A stretch of DNA of 64,000 bases from Trabulsiella odontotermitis (GTDB taxonomy: Bacteria; Pseudomonadota; Gammaproteobacteria; Enterobacterales; Enterobacteriaceae). Both the position numbers and the translations under genes were made by a program. Below the pieces are notes generated by a model, which had not been told where the DNA came from, ran no database searches, and saw only the letters and a program-made list of their open reading frames with translations. This document shows, piece after piece, positions 43,600 to 51,936 of the stretch. Positions within the stretch are counted from its first letter, which is position 1; every line of letters starts with the position of its first letter. The stretch is taken from positions 2,046,001 to 2,110,000 of the forward strand of contig NZ_CP125781.1 of assembly GCF_030053895.1 (NCBI RefSeq), in the 5' to 3' direction.

Positions 43600-44040
43600 T
43601 TTTCCGAGGATCAGCGACACCAGACCGGCGGCAATCAGCGGCCCGACCGGTACACCGCGAAAAAGCGCCACGCCAAGCACCGTTCCCACCAGTAAACCAG
43701 CCACCAGATGAGGCTGCGCGCTCATCAGCGTCACGCCGCGCCCGCCAAGCCACGAGACCAGCACGCCGATTGCGATCGCCACCAGTGATTTCCAGTTAAC
43801 AAACGAATGCAGCAGTGTGGAGGGCGGCAATGAGCCGCTGGCGATTGGCGCCATGACGCCGATAGTCAGAATGATAATCCCAAGGGAAAGCCCCTGTTTT
43901 TCAATCCATGGAAAAAAGGTGTTGAGGGGCGTCACGCGGACGATGATCAGTACCAGAATGGAGACGGCAACGGTGGTGTTGTGACTGATACATCCCAGTG
44001 CGGCGAGCCCCAGAAGCATCAATAGTGTGGCGTCAAACAT
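43594..44040 (-). CDS. yeaL: UPF0756 inner membrane protein YeaL
   Basis: A 148-residue inner membrane protein, the same length as E. coli YeaL. Four membrane segments are predicted; the centre has a short periplasmic or cytoplasmic stretch around TPLNTFFPWIEKQG. Function unknown. It ends within nimR on the opposite strand. Confidence 0.93.
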   Translation of the reverse strand: MFDATLLMLLGLAALGCISHNTTVAVSILVLIIVRVTPLNTFFPWIEKQGLSLGIIILTIGVMAPIASGSLPPSTLLHSFVNWKSLVAIAIGVLVSWLGGRGVTLMSAQPHLVAGLLVGTVLGVALFRGVPVGPLIAAGLVSLILGKS

Positions 44041-44245
44041 GCGAAAAATCCCTGCAATATAAACATTAGCCCGCTTACTTTACGCGCAAACGGGCCATCA
44101 GGCAGTGATTTTTCGCAGTGTTGCTGCGGTTTGGGCAAATGCACGTGTCATCACAAGACGGACAAAAATTGCTGGTCTGTGTCATCAAAGTGACATTATA
44201 TTGTGTAAGGATTTCCTAAAGAGCAGGCTGTACGAGGTAAATACC

Positions 44246-44356
44246 GTGAACGATCCGATGTGGGTTGAAACGATGATCATCACCGTCAGTTTTCTGGCGA
44301 TCATGATGACCCTCGTTATGTCAGTACTGTGGCTGGAGCGACTGGAAGGCTATTGA
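44246..44356 (+). CDS. yoaI: Small membrane protein YoaI
   Basis: A 36-residue single-segment membrane protein starting at a GTG (44246) with GAGG upstream: MNDPMWVETMIITVSFLAI, ending LWLERLEGY. E. coli YoaI (34 residues) is very similar; there it is PhoPQ-controlled and activates the PhoR kinase. No PhoP box was recognised upstream here. The stop overlaps the convergent yeaK 3' end by 7 bases. Confidence 0.88.
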   Translation: MNDPMWVETMIITVSFLAIMMTLVMSVLWLERLEGY

Positions 44357-44856
44357 CGATTGTCGCGCCGAAAGTCCACCAGTTCCGGGCGAGCGATTCG
44401 CAGGTAGTCGTTCGTGTTCAGAATAATTGATTTTTCCAGCAGCCCTGCGTTAAACGCAATTTCATCGAAACGCGAGAACAGCAGCGGATCGGCCACCAGT
44501 TTCAGCGACGGATGAAAGCTGAACGGGGGAATCGCGCCAAATTCGCAGGCTGTCAGGGCATCCACTTCCACCGGACTCGCCAGCGACGCTTTCAGCCCAC
44601 CCAGATGCTGCGCCAGTCGTGCCAGGTCAGCGTGCTGATCGGCCGCCAGAATCGCCAGCACGTGTTGATTCACGCCGTTTCCCTTCACTTTACACACCAG
44701 CGCTTTAGCCCCCTGGCCTAACGCGGTTCCGCGGATCGCCGAAACGGCTTCACACTTCCCGACGGCCTCATGCGCCACCACGCGAAACTGCGCGTTCCCG
44801 TTTTGCAGTAAGTCGAGGATTTGCTGATGGATATTGCGATCTTCAAGCTCTGTCAC
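44350..44856 (-). CDS. yeaK: Mischarged aminoacyl-tRNA deacylase YeaK
   Basis: YeaK belongs to the YbaK/EbsC family and hydrolyses mischarged tRNA, chiefly Ser on tRNA-Thr. The product has 168 residues (167 in E. coli). It starts at GTG 44856 with AAGGAG ideally spaced. The conserved KGNGVNQHVLAILAADQ and FGAIPPFSFHPSLKLVADP blocks are visible. In E. coli cdgI and dgcJ lie between this gene and yeaH; here they are absent. Confidence 0.94.
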   Translation of the reverse strand: MTELEDRNIHQQILDLLQNGNAQFRVVAHEAVGKCEAVSAIRGTALGQGAKALVCKVKGNGVNQHVLAILAADQHADLARLAQHLGGLKASLASPVEVDALTACEFGAIPPFSFHPSLKLVADPLLFSRFDEIAFNAGLLEKSIILNTNDYLRIARPELVDFRRDNRQ

Positions 44857-44917
44857 CGGTTTCTCCTTGATAAGAACATCATCAGGATACTTTACTGCAG
44901 GCGGAGAGGGGGAACAA

Positions 44918-44946
44918 CATCGCTGCCCTGCGGGAAGGCAGCGATG
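44918..44946. terminator. Terminator hairpin after yeaH
   Basis: Perfect 10-base arms CATCGCTGCC and GGCAGCGATG, 9-base loop, just beyond the yeaH stop. No long U tract. Confidence 0.5.
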
Positions 44947-44952
44947 AAGGGG

Positions 44953-46230
44953 TTATTTTTCAGTACCCTGTTTCTGGAACAGTTCCCGGAAGACGGGGTA
45001 GATATCTTCCTGATCGCGGATGTGCTGCATGGCAAAGTTTTCGAACGTCGCCTGCAGATGCTCATACTCCCGCCACAGCGTCTGGTGTGCCCGACGGGTG
45101 ATTTCGATGTAACTGTAATACCGCACCACCGGTAGCAGTTTTTTCGCCAGAATTTCATGGCACAGCGGGGAGTCATCCGCCCAGTTGTCACCATCCGACG
45201 CCTGCGCTGCATAGATGTTCCATTGTGCCGGGTCGTAGCGCTCTTTCACCACGTCATCCATTAGTTTCAGGGCGCTGGAGACAATCGTGCCGCCGGTTTC
45301 TTGCGAGTAGAAGAACTCATGCTCGTCCACCTCTTTGGCCTGGGTATGGTGGCGGATATAAACAACGTCGACGTTTTTATAGGTCCGGCTCAGGAACAGA
45401 TAGAGCAGGATATAAAACCGTTTCGCCATATCCTTGGTGGCCTGATCCATCGAGCCAGAGACGTCCATCAGGCAAAACATCACCGCCTGACTCGACGGTT
45501 CCGGACGTTTCTCGTAGTTCTTGTAACGCAGGTCAAAGGTGTCGATAAACGGCACGCGTTCGATTTTCGCCCGTAATTCGGCGATCTCTTTGCGCAGGCG
45601 CTCCTCCTCAAGCAATTGCGCCGGTTCGCTGTGGCTGACGACATCAAGACTCGCTTCCAGTTCGCGCAGTTCGCGACGTTTACCGGCGGTCATTGCGGTA
45701 CGACGCGCCAGTGAGTTCTGCAACGAGCGTACCACGCTGATGTTGGCGGGCACGCCGTTAGAGGTGAACCCGGCCCGGTGTGTTTTGAACTCATTCAATT
45801 GTTGCTGCTGGTTTTTCTTCAGATTCGGTAGCGCCAGATCTTCGAACAGCAAATCCAGGTACTCGTCTTTGGAAATCTGAAAGACGAACTCGTCCTGACC
45901 TTCCCCGTCAGGGCTGGCCTGGCCTTGTCCGCCGCCGGAACCCGCGCCGCCGCCCTGCGGACGCTCAATGCGATCATTCTGGACAAAATGGTCGTTGCCG
46001 GGATGCACACGATGGCGCAGCCCGCCACGACCCTGATGAAACATGGGCTCGTTAATATCATCCGTTGGAATGGAAACGGACTCGCCGCTGTCGATATCAG
46101 TCACTGACCGTTTGTTGATGGCCTCTGAAATCGACTGCTTGATTTGCGCTTTATAACGGCGCAGGAAGCGCTGGCGGTTCACCGCGCTTTTGTTTTTACC
46201 GTTCAGGCGCCGGTCAATAAACCAGGTCAT
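44953..46230 (-). CDS. yeaH: DUF444 / VWA-type protein YeaH
   Basis: A 425-residue protein (427 in E. coli) of the DUF444 family. The C-terminal half holds a von Willebrand A-type fold with the MIDAS motif MDVSGSM, near residue 255. A Gly/Gln-rich low-complexity stretch is at about 90-110. It is expressed with yeaG under nitrogen limitation and stationary phase in E. coli; the joint role involves the YeaG kinase. REP DNA separates the two genes by 88 bases. Confidence 0.96.
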   Translation of the reverse strand: MTWFIDRRLNGKNKSAVNRQRFLRRYKAQIKQSISEAINKRSVTDIDSGESVSIPTDDINEPMFHQGRGGLRHRVHPGNDHFVQNDRIERPQGGGAGSGGGQGQASPDGEGQDEFVFQISKDEYLDLLFEDLALPNLKKNQQQQLNEFKTHRAGFTSNGVPANISVVRSLQNSLARRTAMTAGKRRELRELEASLDVVSHSEPAQLLEEERLRKEIAELRAKIERVPFIDTFDLRYKNYEKRPEPSSQAVMFCLMDVSGSMDQATKDMAKRFYILLYLFLSRTYKNVDVVYIRHHTQAKEVDEHEFFYSQETGGTIVSSALKLMDDVVKERYDPAQWNIYAAQASDGDNWADDSPLCHEILAKKLLPVVRYYSYIEITRRAHQTLWREYEHLQATFENFAMQHIRDQEDIYPVFRELFQKQGTEK

Positions 46231-46275
46231 AGGCCCCCCGTACTGCTTTTGCCAACCATACGCAGTTCCTGGTAA

Positions 46276-46306
46276 TGCCGGATGGTGCTCCGCTAATCCG
46301 GCCTAC
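46276..46306. repeat. REP element between yeaG and yeaH
   Basis: A REP-type imperfect palindrome starting GCCGGATGG and ending TCCGGCCTAC. It resembles the E. coli REP consensus more than the REPs near 15 kb. Placed within the yeaGH operon, it could stabilise upstream yeaG mRNA. Confidence 0.75.
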
Positions 46307-46318
46307 CGGGTGTTACTG

Positions 46319-48253
46319 TTATGACGATTTACGTACGCGGAGATACCATTCGCACAGCAGACGCACCTGCTTACGGGTATAGCCTTTCTCCATCATCCGG
46401 TCGACGAAATCATCGTGCTTTTTCTGCTCGTCGGTTGAGGTTTTGGCGTTGAAGGAAATTACCGGCAACAGCTCTTCGGTGTTAGAGAACATTTTCTTCT
46501 CAATGACCGTACGAAGCTTCTCGTAGCTGGTCCAGTTCGGGTTACGTCCGTTGTTGTTCGCTCTGGCACGCAGTACAAAATTGACGATTTCATTACGGAA
46601 GTCTTTCGGGTTGCTGATCCCCGCCGGTTTCTCGATTTTCTCCAGTTCCGCGTTCAGGGATTCACGGTCAAACAACTGACCGGTATCCGGGTCGCGGTAT
46701 TCCTGATCCTGGATCCAGAAGTCCGCGTACGTGACATAACGGTCAAAAATGTTCTGCCCGTACTCGGAGTAGGATTCCAGGTAGGCGGTCTGTATCTCTT
46801 TGCCAATAAACTCGGCATATTTCGGGATCAGATAACCTTTGAGGAATTCGAGATAGCGTTCCGCCTGCTCCTGCGGGAACTGCTCGCGTTCAATCTGCTG
46901 CTCCAGTACGTAGAACAGATGTACCGGGTTGGCCGCCACTTCCGCATGATCGAAGTTGAAGACACGAGAAAGGATTTTAAAGGCGAAACGCGTCGACAGC
47001 CCGTTCATGCCTTCATCTACTCCGGCGTAATCGCGGTACTCCTGATAAGACTTGGCTTTCGGGTCGGTGTCTTTCAGGCTTTCACCGTCATAGACGCGCA
47101 TCTTCGAGTAGATGCTTGAGTTTTCCGGCTCTTTCAGACGCGAAAGGATGGAGAAGCGCGACAGCGTTTCCAGTGTGCCCGGCGCGCAGGGCGCATGGGT
47201 CAGCTCACTGTGATTAAGCAGTTTCTCGTAGATTTTGATCTCTTCAGAGATCCGCAGGCAGTAAGGCACCTTAACAATGTACACACGGTCAAGGAACGCC
47301 TCGTTGTTTTTGTTGTTACGGAAGGTCACCCACTCAGATTCGTTCGAGTGCGCGAGAATAATGCCGTTAAACGGCAGGGCTGAGATGCCTTCCGTCCCGT
47401 TGTAGTTCCCTTCCTGGGTCGCTGTCAGCAGCGGGTGGAGCACCTTGATAGGCGCTTTAAACATCTCGACGAATTCCATGATCCCCTGGTTGGCTCGGCA
47501 CAGAGCGCCGGAGTAACCATAGGCATCCGGGTCGTTCTGCGCGTAATGTTCCAGTTTACGGATGTCGACTTTACCGACCAGCGCAGAGATATCCTGGTTG
47601 TTCTCATCGCCCGGTTCTGTTTTGGCGATGGCAATCTGTTCGAGAATGGACGGTCTGACTTTGACCACACGGAATTTGGTGATGTCGCCGCCGAATTCAT
47701 GCAGTCGTTTCGCCGCCCACGGCGACATGATTGTGCCGAGATAGCGGCCAGGAATGCCGTACTCTTTGTCCAGAATCTGCGCATCTTCCTGCGGATTAAA
47801 CAGACAGAACGGGTGGTCATTGACCGGGCTGCGCTCACCATTAGCGCTCAGCACATAAATCGGTACACGCTGCATCAGTGATTTCAGCCGTTCGGCAAGC
47901 GAGGATTTACCGCCGCCCACTGGCCCCAGCAGATAGAGGATCTGTTTCTTCTCCTCCAGCCCCTGAGCCGCGTGCTTCAGGTAAGACACAATTTGTTCGA
48001 TGGCTTCTTCCATACCATAGAACTCTTCAAACGCCGGGTAGCGTGCGATAACCCGGTTCGAAAAGAGACGGGATAGCCGTGGTTCCTGAGCAGTATCGAC
48101 CATGACAGGCTCACCGATAGCCATCAATAGCCGTTCTGCCGCGTTGGCATAGGCACTGCGATCTTGCCGGCAAATGGTAAGAAATTCCTGCAGTGTGAAC
48201 TCTTCGTCCTTGGCAGCTTCATAGCGCTGGCGATAGTGATCGAATATATTCAT
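46319..48253 (-). CDS. yeaG: PrkA-type serine protein kinase YeaG
   Basis: A 644-residue protein, the same length as E. coli YeaG. It has an AAA-like N-terminal module with Walker A GPVGGGKSSL near residue 111, followed by a PrkA C-terminal domain. In E. coli YeaG acts with YeaH in the response to prolonged nitrogen starvation and is autophosphorylated. Upstream lies a sigma-54 promoter sequence, in line with NtrC/RpoN control. Confidence 0.97.
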   Translation of the reverse strand: MNIFDHYRQRYEAAKDEEFTLQEFLTICRQDRSAYANAAERLLMAIGEPVMVDTAQEPRLSRLFSNRVIARYPAFEEFYGMEEAIEQIVSYLKHAAQGLEEKKQILYLLGPVGGGKSSLAERLKSLMQRVPIYVLSANGERSPVNDHPFCLFNPQEDAQILDKEYGIPGRYLGTIMSPWAAKRLHEFGGDITKFRVVKVRPSILEQIAIAKTEPGDENNQDISALVGKVDIRKLEHYAQNDPDAYGYSGALCRANQGIMEFVEMFKAPIKVLHPLLTATQEGNYNGTEGISALPFNGIILAHSNESEWVTFRNNKNNEAFLDRVYIVKVPYCLRISEEIKIYEKLLNHSELTHAPCAPGTLETLSRFSILSRLKEPENSSIYSKMRVYDGESLKDTDPKAKSYQEYRDYAGVDEGMNGLSTRFAFKILSRVFNFDHAEVAANPVHLFYVLEQQIEREQFPQEQAERYLEFLKGYLIPKYAEFIGKEIQTAYLESYSEYGQNIFDRYVTYADFWIQDQEYRDPDTGQLFDRESLNAELEKIEKPAGISNPKDFRNEIVNFVLRARANNNGRNPNWTSYEKLRTVIEKKMFSNTEELLPVISFNAKTSTDEQKKHDDFVDRMMEKGYTRKQVRLLCEWYLRVRKSS

Positions 48254-48687
48254 GGCATGCCGTCCTTTCGTTTTTTAGCACAGGTTAAGAGCCGTTCGTA
48301 TGAATAATGGAGGCTCCCGGAAGAGGTAAGCACAACGCCGTTCACTGATGATCCAGCAACCCTTGTGCCAGGTTGCTGGTACGCCCAGCTTAACGTGCCC
48401 GGCAATTACACCTTCTGAAATTAAGCGTAGATGGCATTTGCGAAACTTGCATGGTGCCAAAAATTAATTTCAATGACATATCAATGACTCATCCGAAAAT
48501 AGTTACTGGTTATTAACACGATATGACCAGCATTCATCTGAGGTTCATCGAACGGTCAAAAGAGTGTCATCTGAAAATGCCACTTTAAGCAGTTTATTAA
48601 TATAAATGAAAGTAAAAGAATTGAGCTCAGAAGGCCAGACGGTTACACTTTTTTGCCGCTTAGAATTAGACAACAGGATAATGGATT
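48254..48687. other. Divergent yeaG/mipA regulatory region
   Basis: 434 bases with no gene. It holds the sigma-54 promoter of yeaGH (48356-48370). Toward mipA it contains AT-rich DNA around 48,590-48,620 and a TAGAAT (48661-48666) that may be the mipA -10; no matching -35 was found. Confidence 0.5.
48356..48370 (-). promoter_or_regulatory. Sigma-54 promoter of yeaGH
   Basis: Minus strand: TGGCAC, five bases, TTGC, the exact -24/-12 pattern. Transcription would start near 48344, giving a leader of about 90 bases. In E. coli this operon is under RpoN and NtrC. Confidence 0.8.
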
Positions 48688-49434
48688 GTGACTAAACTAA
48701 AACTTTTAGCGCTGGGCGTTCTCATTACGACCTCCGCCACCGCTGTGCAAGCTGAAGGAAAATTCACGCTGGGTGCTGGTGTTGGTGTCGTTGAGCACCC
48801 TTACAAACAATATGATGCCGATGTCTACCCGATACCCGTTGTTACCTATGAAGGGGATAACTTCTGGTTCCGTGGCCTGGGTGGTGGTTACTACCTGTGG
48901 AATGACACCAACGACAAACTGTCTGTTACCGCTTATTGGGCGCCTCAATACTTCAAGCCCGGCGACAGCGATAATAACCAGATGCGTAAACTGGATCGCC
49001 GTCAGTCCACCATGATGGCCGGTCTTTCTTACGTTCATAACACCGAATACGGTTTCCTGCGCACCACGCTCGCTGGCGATACACTGGATAAGAGCAACGG
49101 CATCACCTGGGATGTAGCCTGGCTGTACCGCTATACCAACGGCGCGCTCACACTGACGCCGGGCATTGGCGTTGAGTGGGCAAGCGACAACCAGAATGAA
49201 TACTACTACGGCGTTTCACAGCGTGAGTCGCGTAAGAGCGGCATGCGCAGCTATGACCCGGACAGTAGCTGGAACCCGTATCTGGAATTGTCGGCGAACT
49301 ACAATTTCCTCGGCGACTGGAGCGTTTACGGTCTTGCCCGTTACACCCGCCTGTCTGACGAAATCACCGACAGCCCGATGGTGGATAAATCCTGGAGCGG
49401 TCTCATCTCCACCGGGATCACTTACTCCTTCTGA
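48688..49434 (+). CDS. mipA: MltA-interacting outer membrane protein MipA (OmpV family)
   Basis: MipA is an outer membrane barrel that scaffolds murein hydrolase MltA with PBP1B. The protein has 248 residues, as in E. coli. It starts with GTG at 48688, as in E. coli, with AGGATAATGG upstream. The signal peptide is MTKLKLLALGVLITTSATAVQA with cleavage before EGKFTLG. The barrel ends in Phe (STGITYSF). Downstream lie a three-gene insertion and then yeaD; E. coli has yeaE here. Confidence 0.95.
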   Translation: MTKLKLLALGVLITTSATAVQAEGKFTLGAGVGVVEHPYKQYDADVYPIPVVTYEGDNFWFRGLGGGYYLWNDTNDKLSVTAYWAPQYFKPGDSDNNQMRKLDRRQSTMMAGLSYVHNTEYGFLRTTLAGDTLDKSNGITWDVAWLYRYTNGALTLTPGIGVEWASDNQNEYYYGVSQRESRKSGMRSYDPDSSWNPYLELSANYNFLGDWSVYGLARYTRLSDEITDSPMVDKSWSGLISTGITYSF

Positions 49435-49508
49435 TATTGCACGATGGTTGTGCACAACGTGCATCAAAACAGGGCGCTTGCGCCTTGTTTGCTTTTTCAT
49501 AGTGCAGG

Positions 49509-50417
49509 CTACCAGGCGTACTGGATCCGGAACGTCCAGTTATCCACGTCAGGCGTTGTATAGCTGCGATGCTCAACGGTTCTTAACCACGAGACCATAC
49601 CGCCAAAATGGGGCGTCAGCATAAAGCCGAGCGAGGCACCCAGCGATGTGCTTTGCTGCTGGTTATTCTGCACATCGCTGTTGACTGTCGTTTCACCGCC
49701 ACCCGCCCAGGTTCCGTCTGCCGAAACCCACAGCGCCGGGGAGAAGGTATAGCTGATATGCCCTTCGGCAGCATACTGCGGCCGCTGCGACAGCGTCTGA
49801 TCGCCGTGATAGTCGTTATTGTCGGTATAGAACGTGGCCCAGGTATTCAACTCAAACCAGAAGGGCCCCAGCGGGTAACCGCTCGCCAGCTCCGGGCGAA
49901 ACGCCCAGCGATTAGCACCCGTGTTGATATTTTTATTCCTGTCATAACTGCCAGTGGGCACGGTCACCCAGAACGCGGCGGTAATAAAAGGTTCCGGTGT
50001 CCATTGGCGAAACGCCTCTTTACTCAGCGCCGGGCCGCCCGTCAGATTGTGCACAAAAAGAATTTGTGTGTCAGCGAGGTTGCTGGTGCCCCTTGAGCCA
50101 GTCAGCCACTCGGCATCATTCAGAGACGCCGATACATTGGCATATGGCTGAATGATTTGTATCGCCGATAATCGCCCGTCAATAGAGAACGTATGGGCGT
50201 AACGCAGAACGAACAGATCGGCATCGGTATTCACACCGTCAAAGGGTAGTGCAGTATTGATGGCGGTTGAGGCGTTAATGTTGCTGTAATAAGCAAAAAC
50301 CATGTCGAGATCGGTGGGCAGTGCTTGCCAGTCACGTGCGTTGTCTGCAAGCGCCAGCGGTGAAGACAGGGCAGCAGAAAGCGTCAGCCAACAAAGGGCA
50401 GGCCATTTACGGGTCAT
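49509..50417 (-). CDS. Outer membrane MetA-pathway-like channel protein
   Basis: A 302-residue exported beta-barrel of the phenol-degradation MetA-like family (PF13557 type), whose members are thought to be outer membrane channels for hydrophobic compounds. Signal peptide: MTRKWPALCWLTLSAALSSPLALA. Barrel strands alternate in the remainder, which ends in an aromatic residue (FRIQYAW). It is the last gene of the operon with two DUF1254 genes. Family assignment is from overall shape and moderate likeness; the substrate is unknown. Confidence 0.7.
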   Translation of the reverse strand: MTRKWPALCWLTLSAALSSPLALADNARDWQALPTDLDMVFAYYSNINASTAINTALPFDGVNTDADLFVLRYAHTFSIDGRLSAIQIIQPYANVSASLNDAEWLTGSRGTSNLADTQILFVHNLTGGPALSKEAFRQWTPEPFITAAFWVTVPTGSYDRNKNINTGANRWAFRPELASGYPLGPFWFELNTWATFYTDNNDYHGDQTLSQRPQYAAEGHISYTFSPALWVSADGTWAGGGETTVNSDVQNNQQQSTSLGASLGFMLTPHFGGMVSWLRTVEHRSYTTPDVDNWTFRIQYAW

Positions 50418-50483
50418 GATAGGTATACCCCAGTATCAGATAAACGATGACGCTCTGGTAAGGTCATTACCAGAGCGGGTAGG

Positions 50484-51926
50484 TTATGGTTTTGGCTCCA
50501 CGGCGGGTGGCTGCCAGCGGTGCTGCAAAATATCCTGCTTAGGGTCATAGGCGCGGATCATTAATGAAAACGCACCTTTCTGTGGCGTGGGCAGCCAGTT
50601 GGTTTCCCGGTCTTTACCTGGAGAGTCAGATTGAAGATAGAGGGTCAGCGAGCCATCGTCGTTATAACGAAGGTCTTTGTTGCGCGTCCCCAGCGCATAA
50701 CGGTTGATGCTGTTCTCAACAAAAAAGTGATGCGGGTTATAGACCGTCAGGGACCAGAACCCGGCAACTGGTGGTGTTTGCCCGGCGGGGAAGGTCAGGG
50801 TATAGCGCGATTTTCCATCAAGCAGCGTGCCGTTTTTGTCAAAGTCCTGCACGAAATACTGTGTCTCCTCGGGTTTATTCACGAAAATGAATGCGCGGGC
50901 GGAGGCGGTACGGGTGAAGAAATCAAATCCAAACTGTGCGCCGTTGATGTTGGCGCTCCAGTAATTCCCTGCGGGTCTTCCGGCTAAATGGAACGCCAGT
51001 AGCGGCTGGGTGAGTTCGCGCTCGGCGTCCTGCGTTGCCGCATCTATCAGGTGGCGATAGCGCGGCGTTTGGTACAGCTCAAGCAATTGTTTCGCTTTGG
51101 CGTACTGCGCCTCTTCACCTGCCATCGGCCGTACGTCGTTCAGCACTTCCGGTAGTAGCTTCCAGAAGTTTTCTGGCGTTACCCAACGGGTTTCGCCTTC
51201 TGTTTTATGTTCAGCGGGATACTGTTTGAGTGCGCCCCAATCGCGCGGCTGCGGTTTGCCGGTGTAGTTCGCGAGCGGGTAGAGGTTGATACCGGAGATC
51301 AGTGCCTTCACCGCCTTTTTATCCTCAGGCGTATCTGCCTGGAATACCCGCGGGATCAACACTGCCGTGTTACTGGTGGCGCGAAATACTTTCCTGATCC
51401 CCGGCGGGACGGTGCCTTGCCAGTCAGGCCCGACCAGCAAATAGAAACCCGGTCTGGTGCCATATTGTCTGCCGAGGCTGCTAAAGCTGTCTGTACGCAG
51501 GTCAACAGCCTGGAAGACCCAGAAGCGGCTGCCAAAATCGGGGATTTGCACCACCATCGGGGATTTATCCAACGCCAGCGAGGCGAAACCATACACCACA
51601 TCCTGATTCGGGCACGCTACCTGGCGCTCGTCAGGCTTGATGTAATCGTCCAGCATAGACAGCGTATTCGGCGGGCCGGCCGGTACCGTGCCGCCAAGCA
51701 GTCCCGCTTCGGGCAGATGGCTGAAGGCCAGACGGCGTTGATAGAGGTTGATCATCGGCCAGGCCCACATCCAGGTATCTTTCACTGCAAGGTCAAGCCA
51801 GGCGGCGCTGACATTCATGCTTTCTACTGTCGCGGGGGTGGTGGTCGTGCTGGTTGACGCGCTGGCGCTAAAACCCGCCGCCAGTAATACCATGCTCACC
51901 GCAAGTGCTATCGGTTTTGTTTTCAT
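50484..51926 (-). CDS. Exported DUF1254/DUF1214 protein, copy B
   Basis: A 480-residue periplasmic protein with a signal peptide (MKTKPIALAVSMVLLAAGFSASA). The N-terminal half fits DUF1254 (PMINLYQRR, PNQDVVYGFASLAL, VVQIPDFGSRFWVFQ), the C-terminal half DUF1214 (FWSLTVYNPHHFFV, NWLPTPQKG-FSLMIRAYDP). Function unknown. ATG 51926 gives the signal peptide; the frame reaches back to a poor start at 51953. It is 10 bases after copy A and 66 bases before the channel gene, in one operon. Confidence 0.88.
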   Translation of the reverse strand: MKTKPIALAVSMVLLAAGFSASASTSTTTTPATVESMNVSAAWLDLAVKDTWMWAWPMINLYQRRLAFSHLPEAGLLGGTVPAGPPNTLSMLDDYIKPDERQVACPNQDVVYGFASLALDKSPMVVQIPDFGSRFWVFQAVDLRTDSFSSLGRQYGTRPGFYLLVGPDWQGTVPPGIRKVFRATSNTAVLIPRVFQADTPEDKKAVKALISGINLYPLANYTGKPQPRDWGALKQYPAEHKTEGETRWVTPENFWKLLPEVLNDVRPMAGEEAQYAKAKQLLELYQTPRYRHLIDAATQDAERELTQPLLAFHLAGRPAGNYWSANINGAQFGFDFFTRTASARAFIFVNKPEETQYFVQDFDKNGTLLDGKSRYTLTFPAGQTPPVAGFWSLTVYNPHHFFVENSINRYALGTRNKDLRYNDDGSLTLYLQSDSPGKDRETNWLPTPQKGAFSLMIRAYDPKQDILQHRWQPPAVEPKP

Positions 51927-51936
51927 GTGTTCTCCC

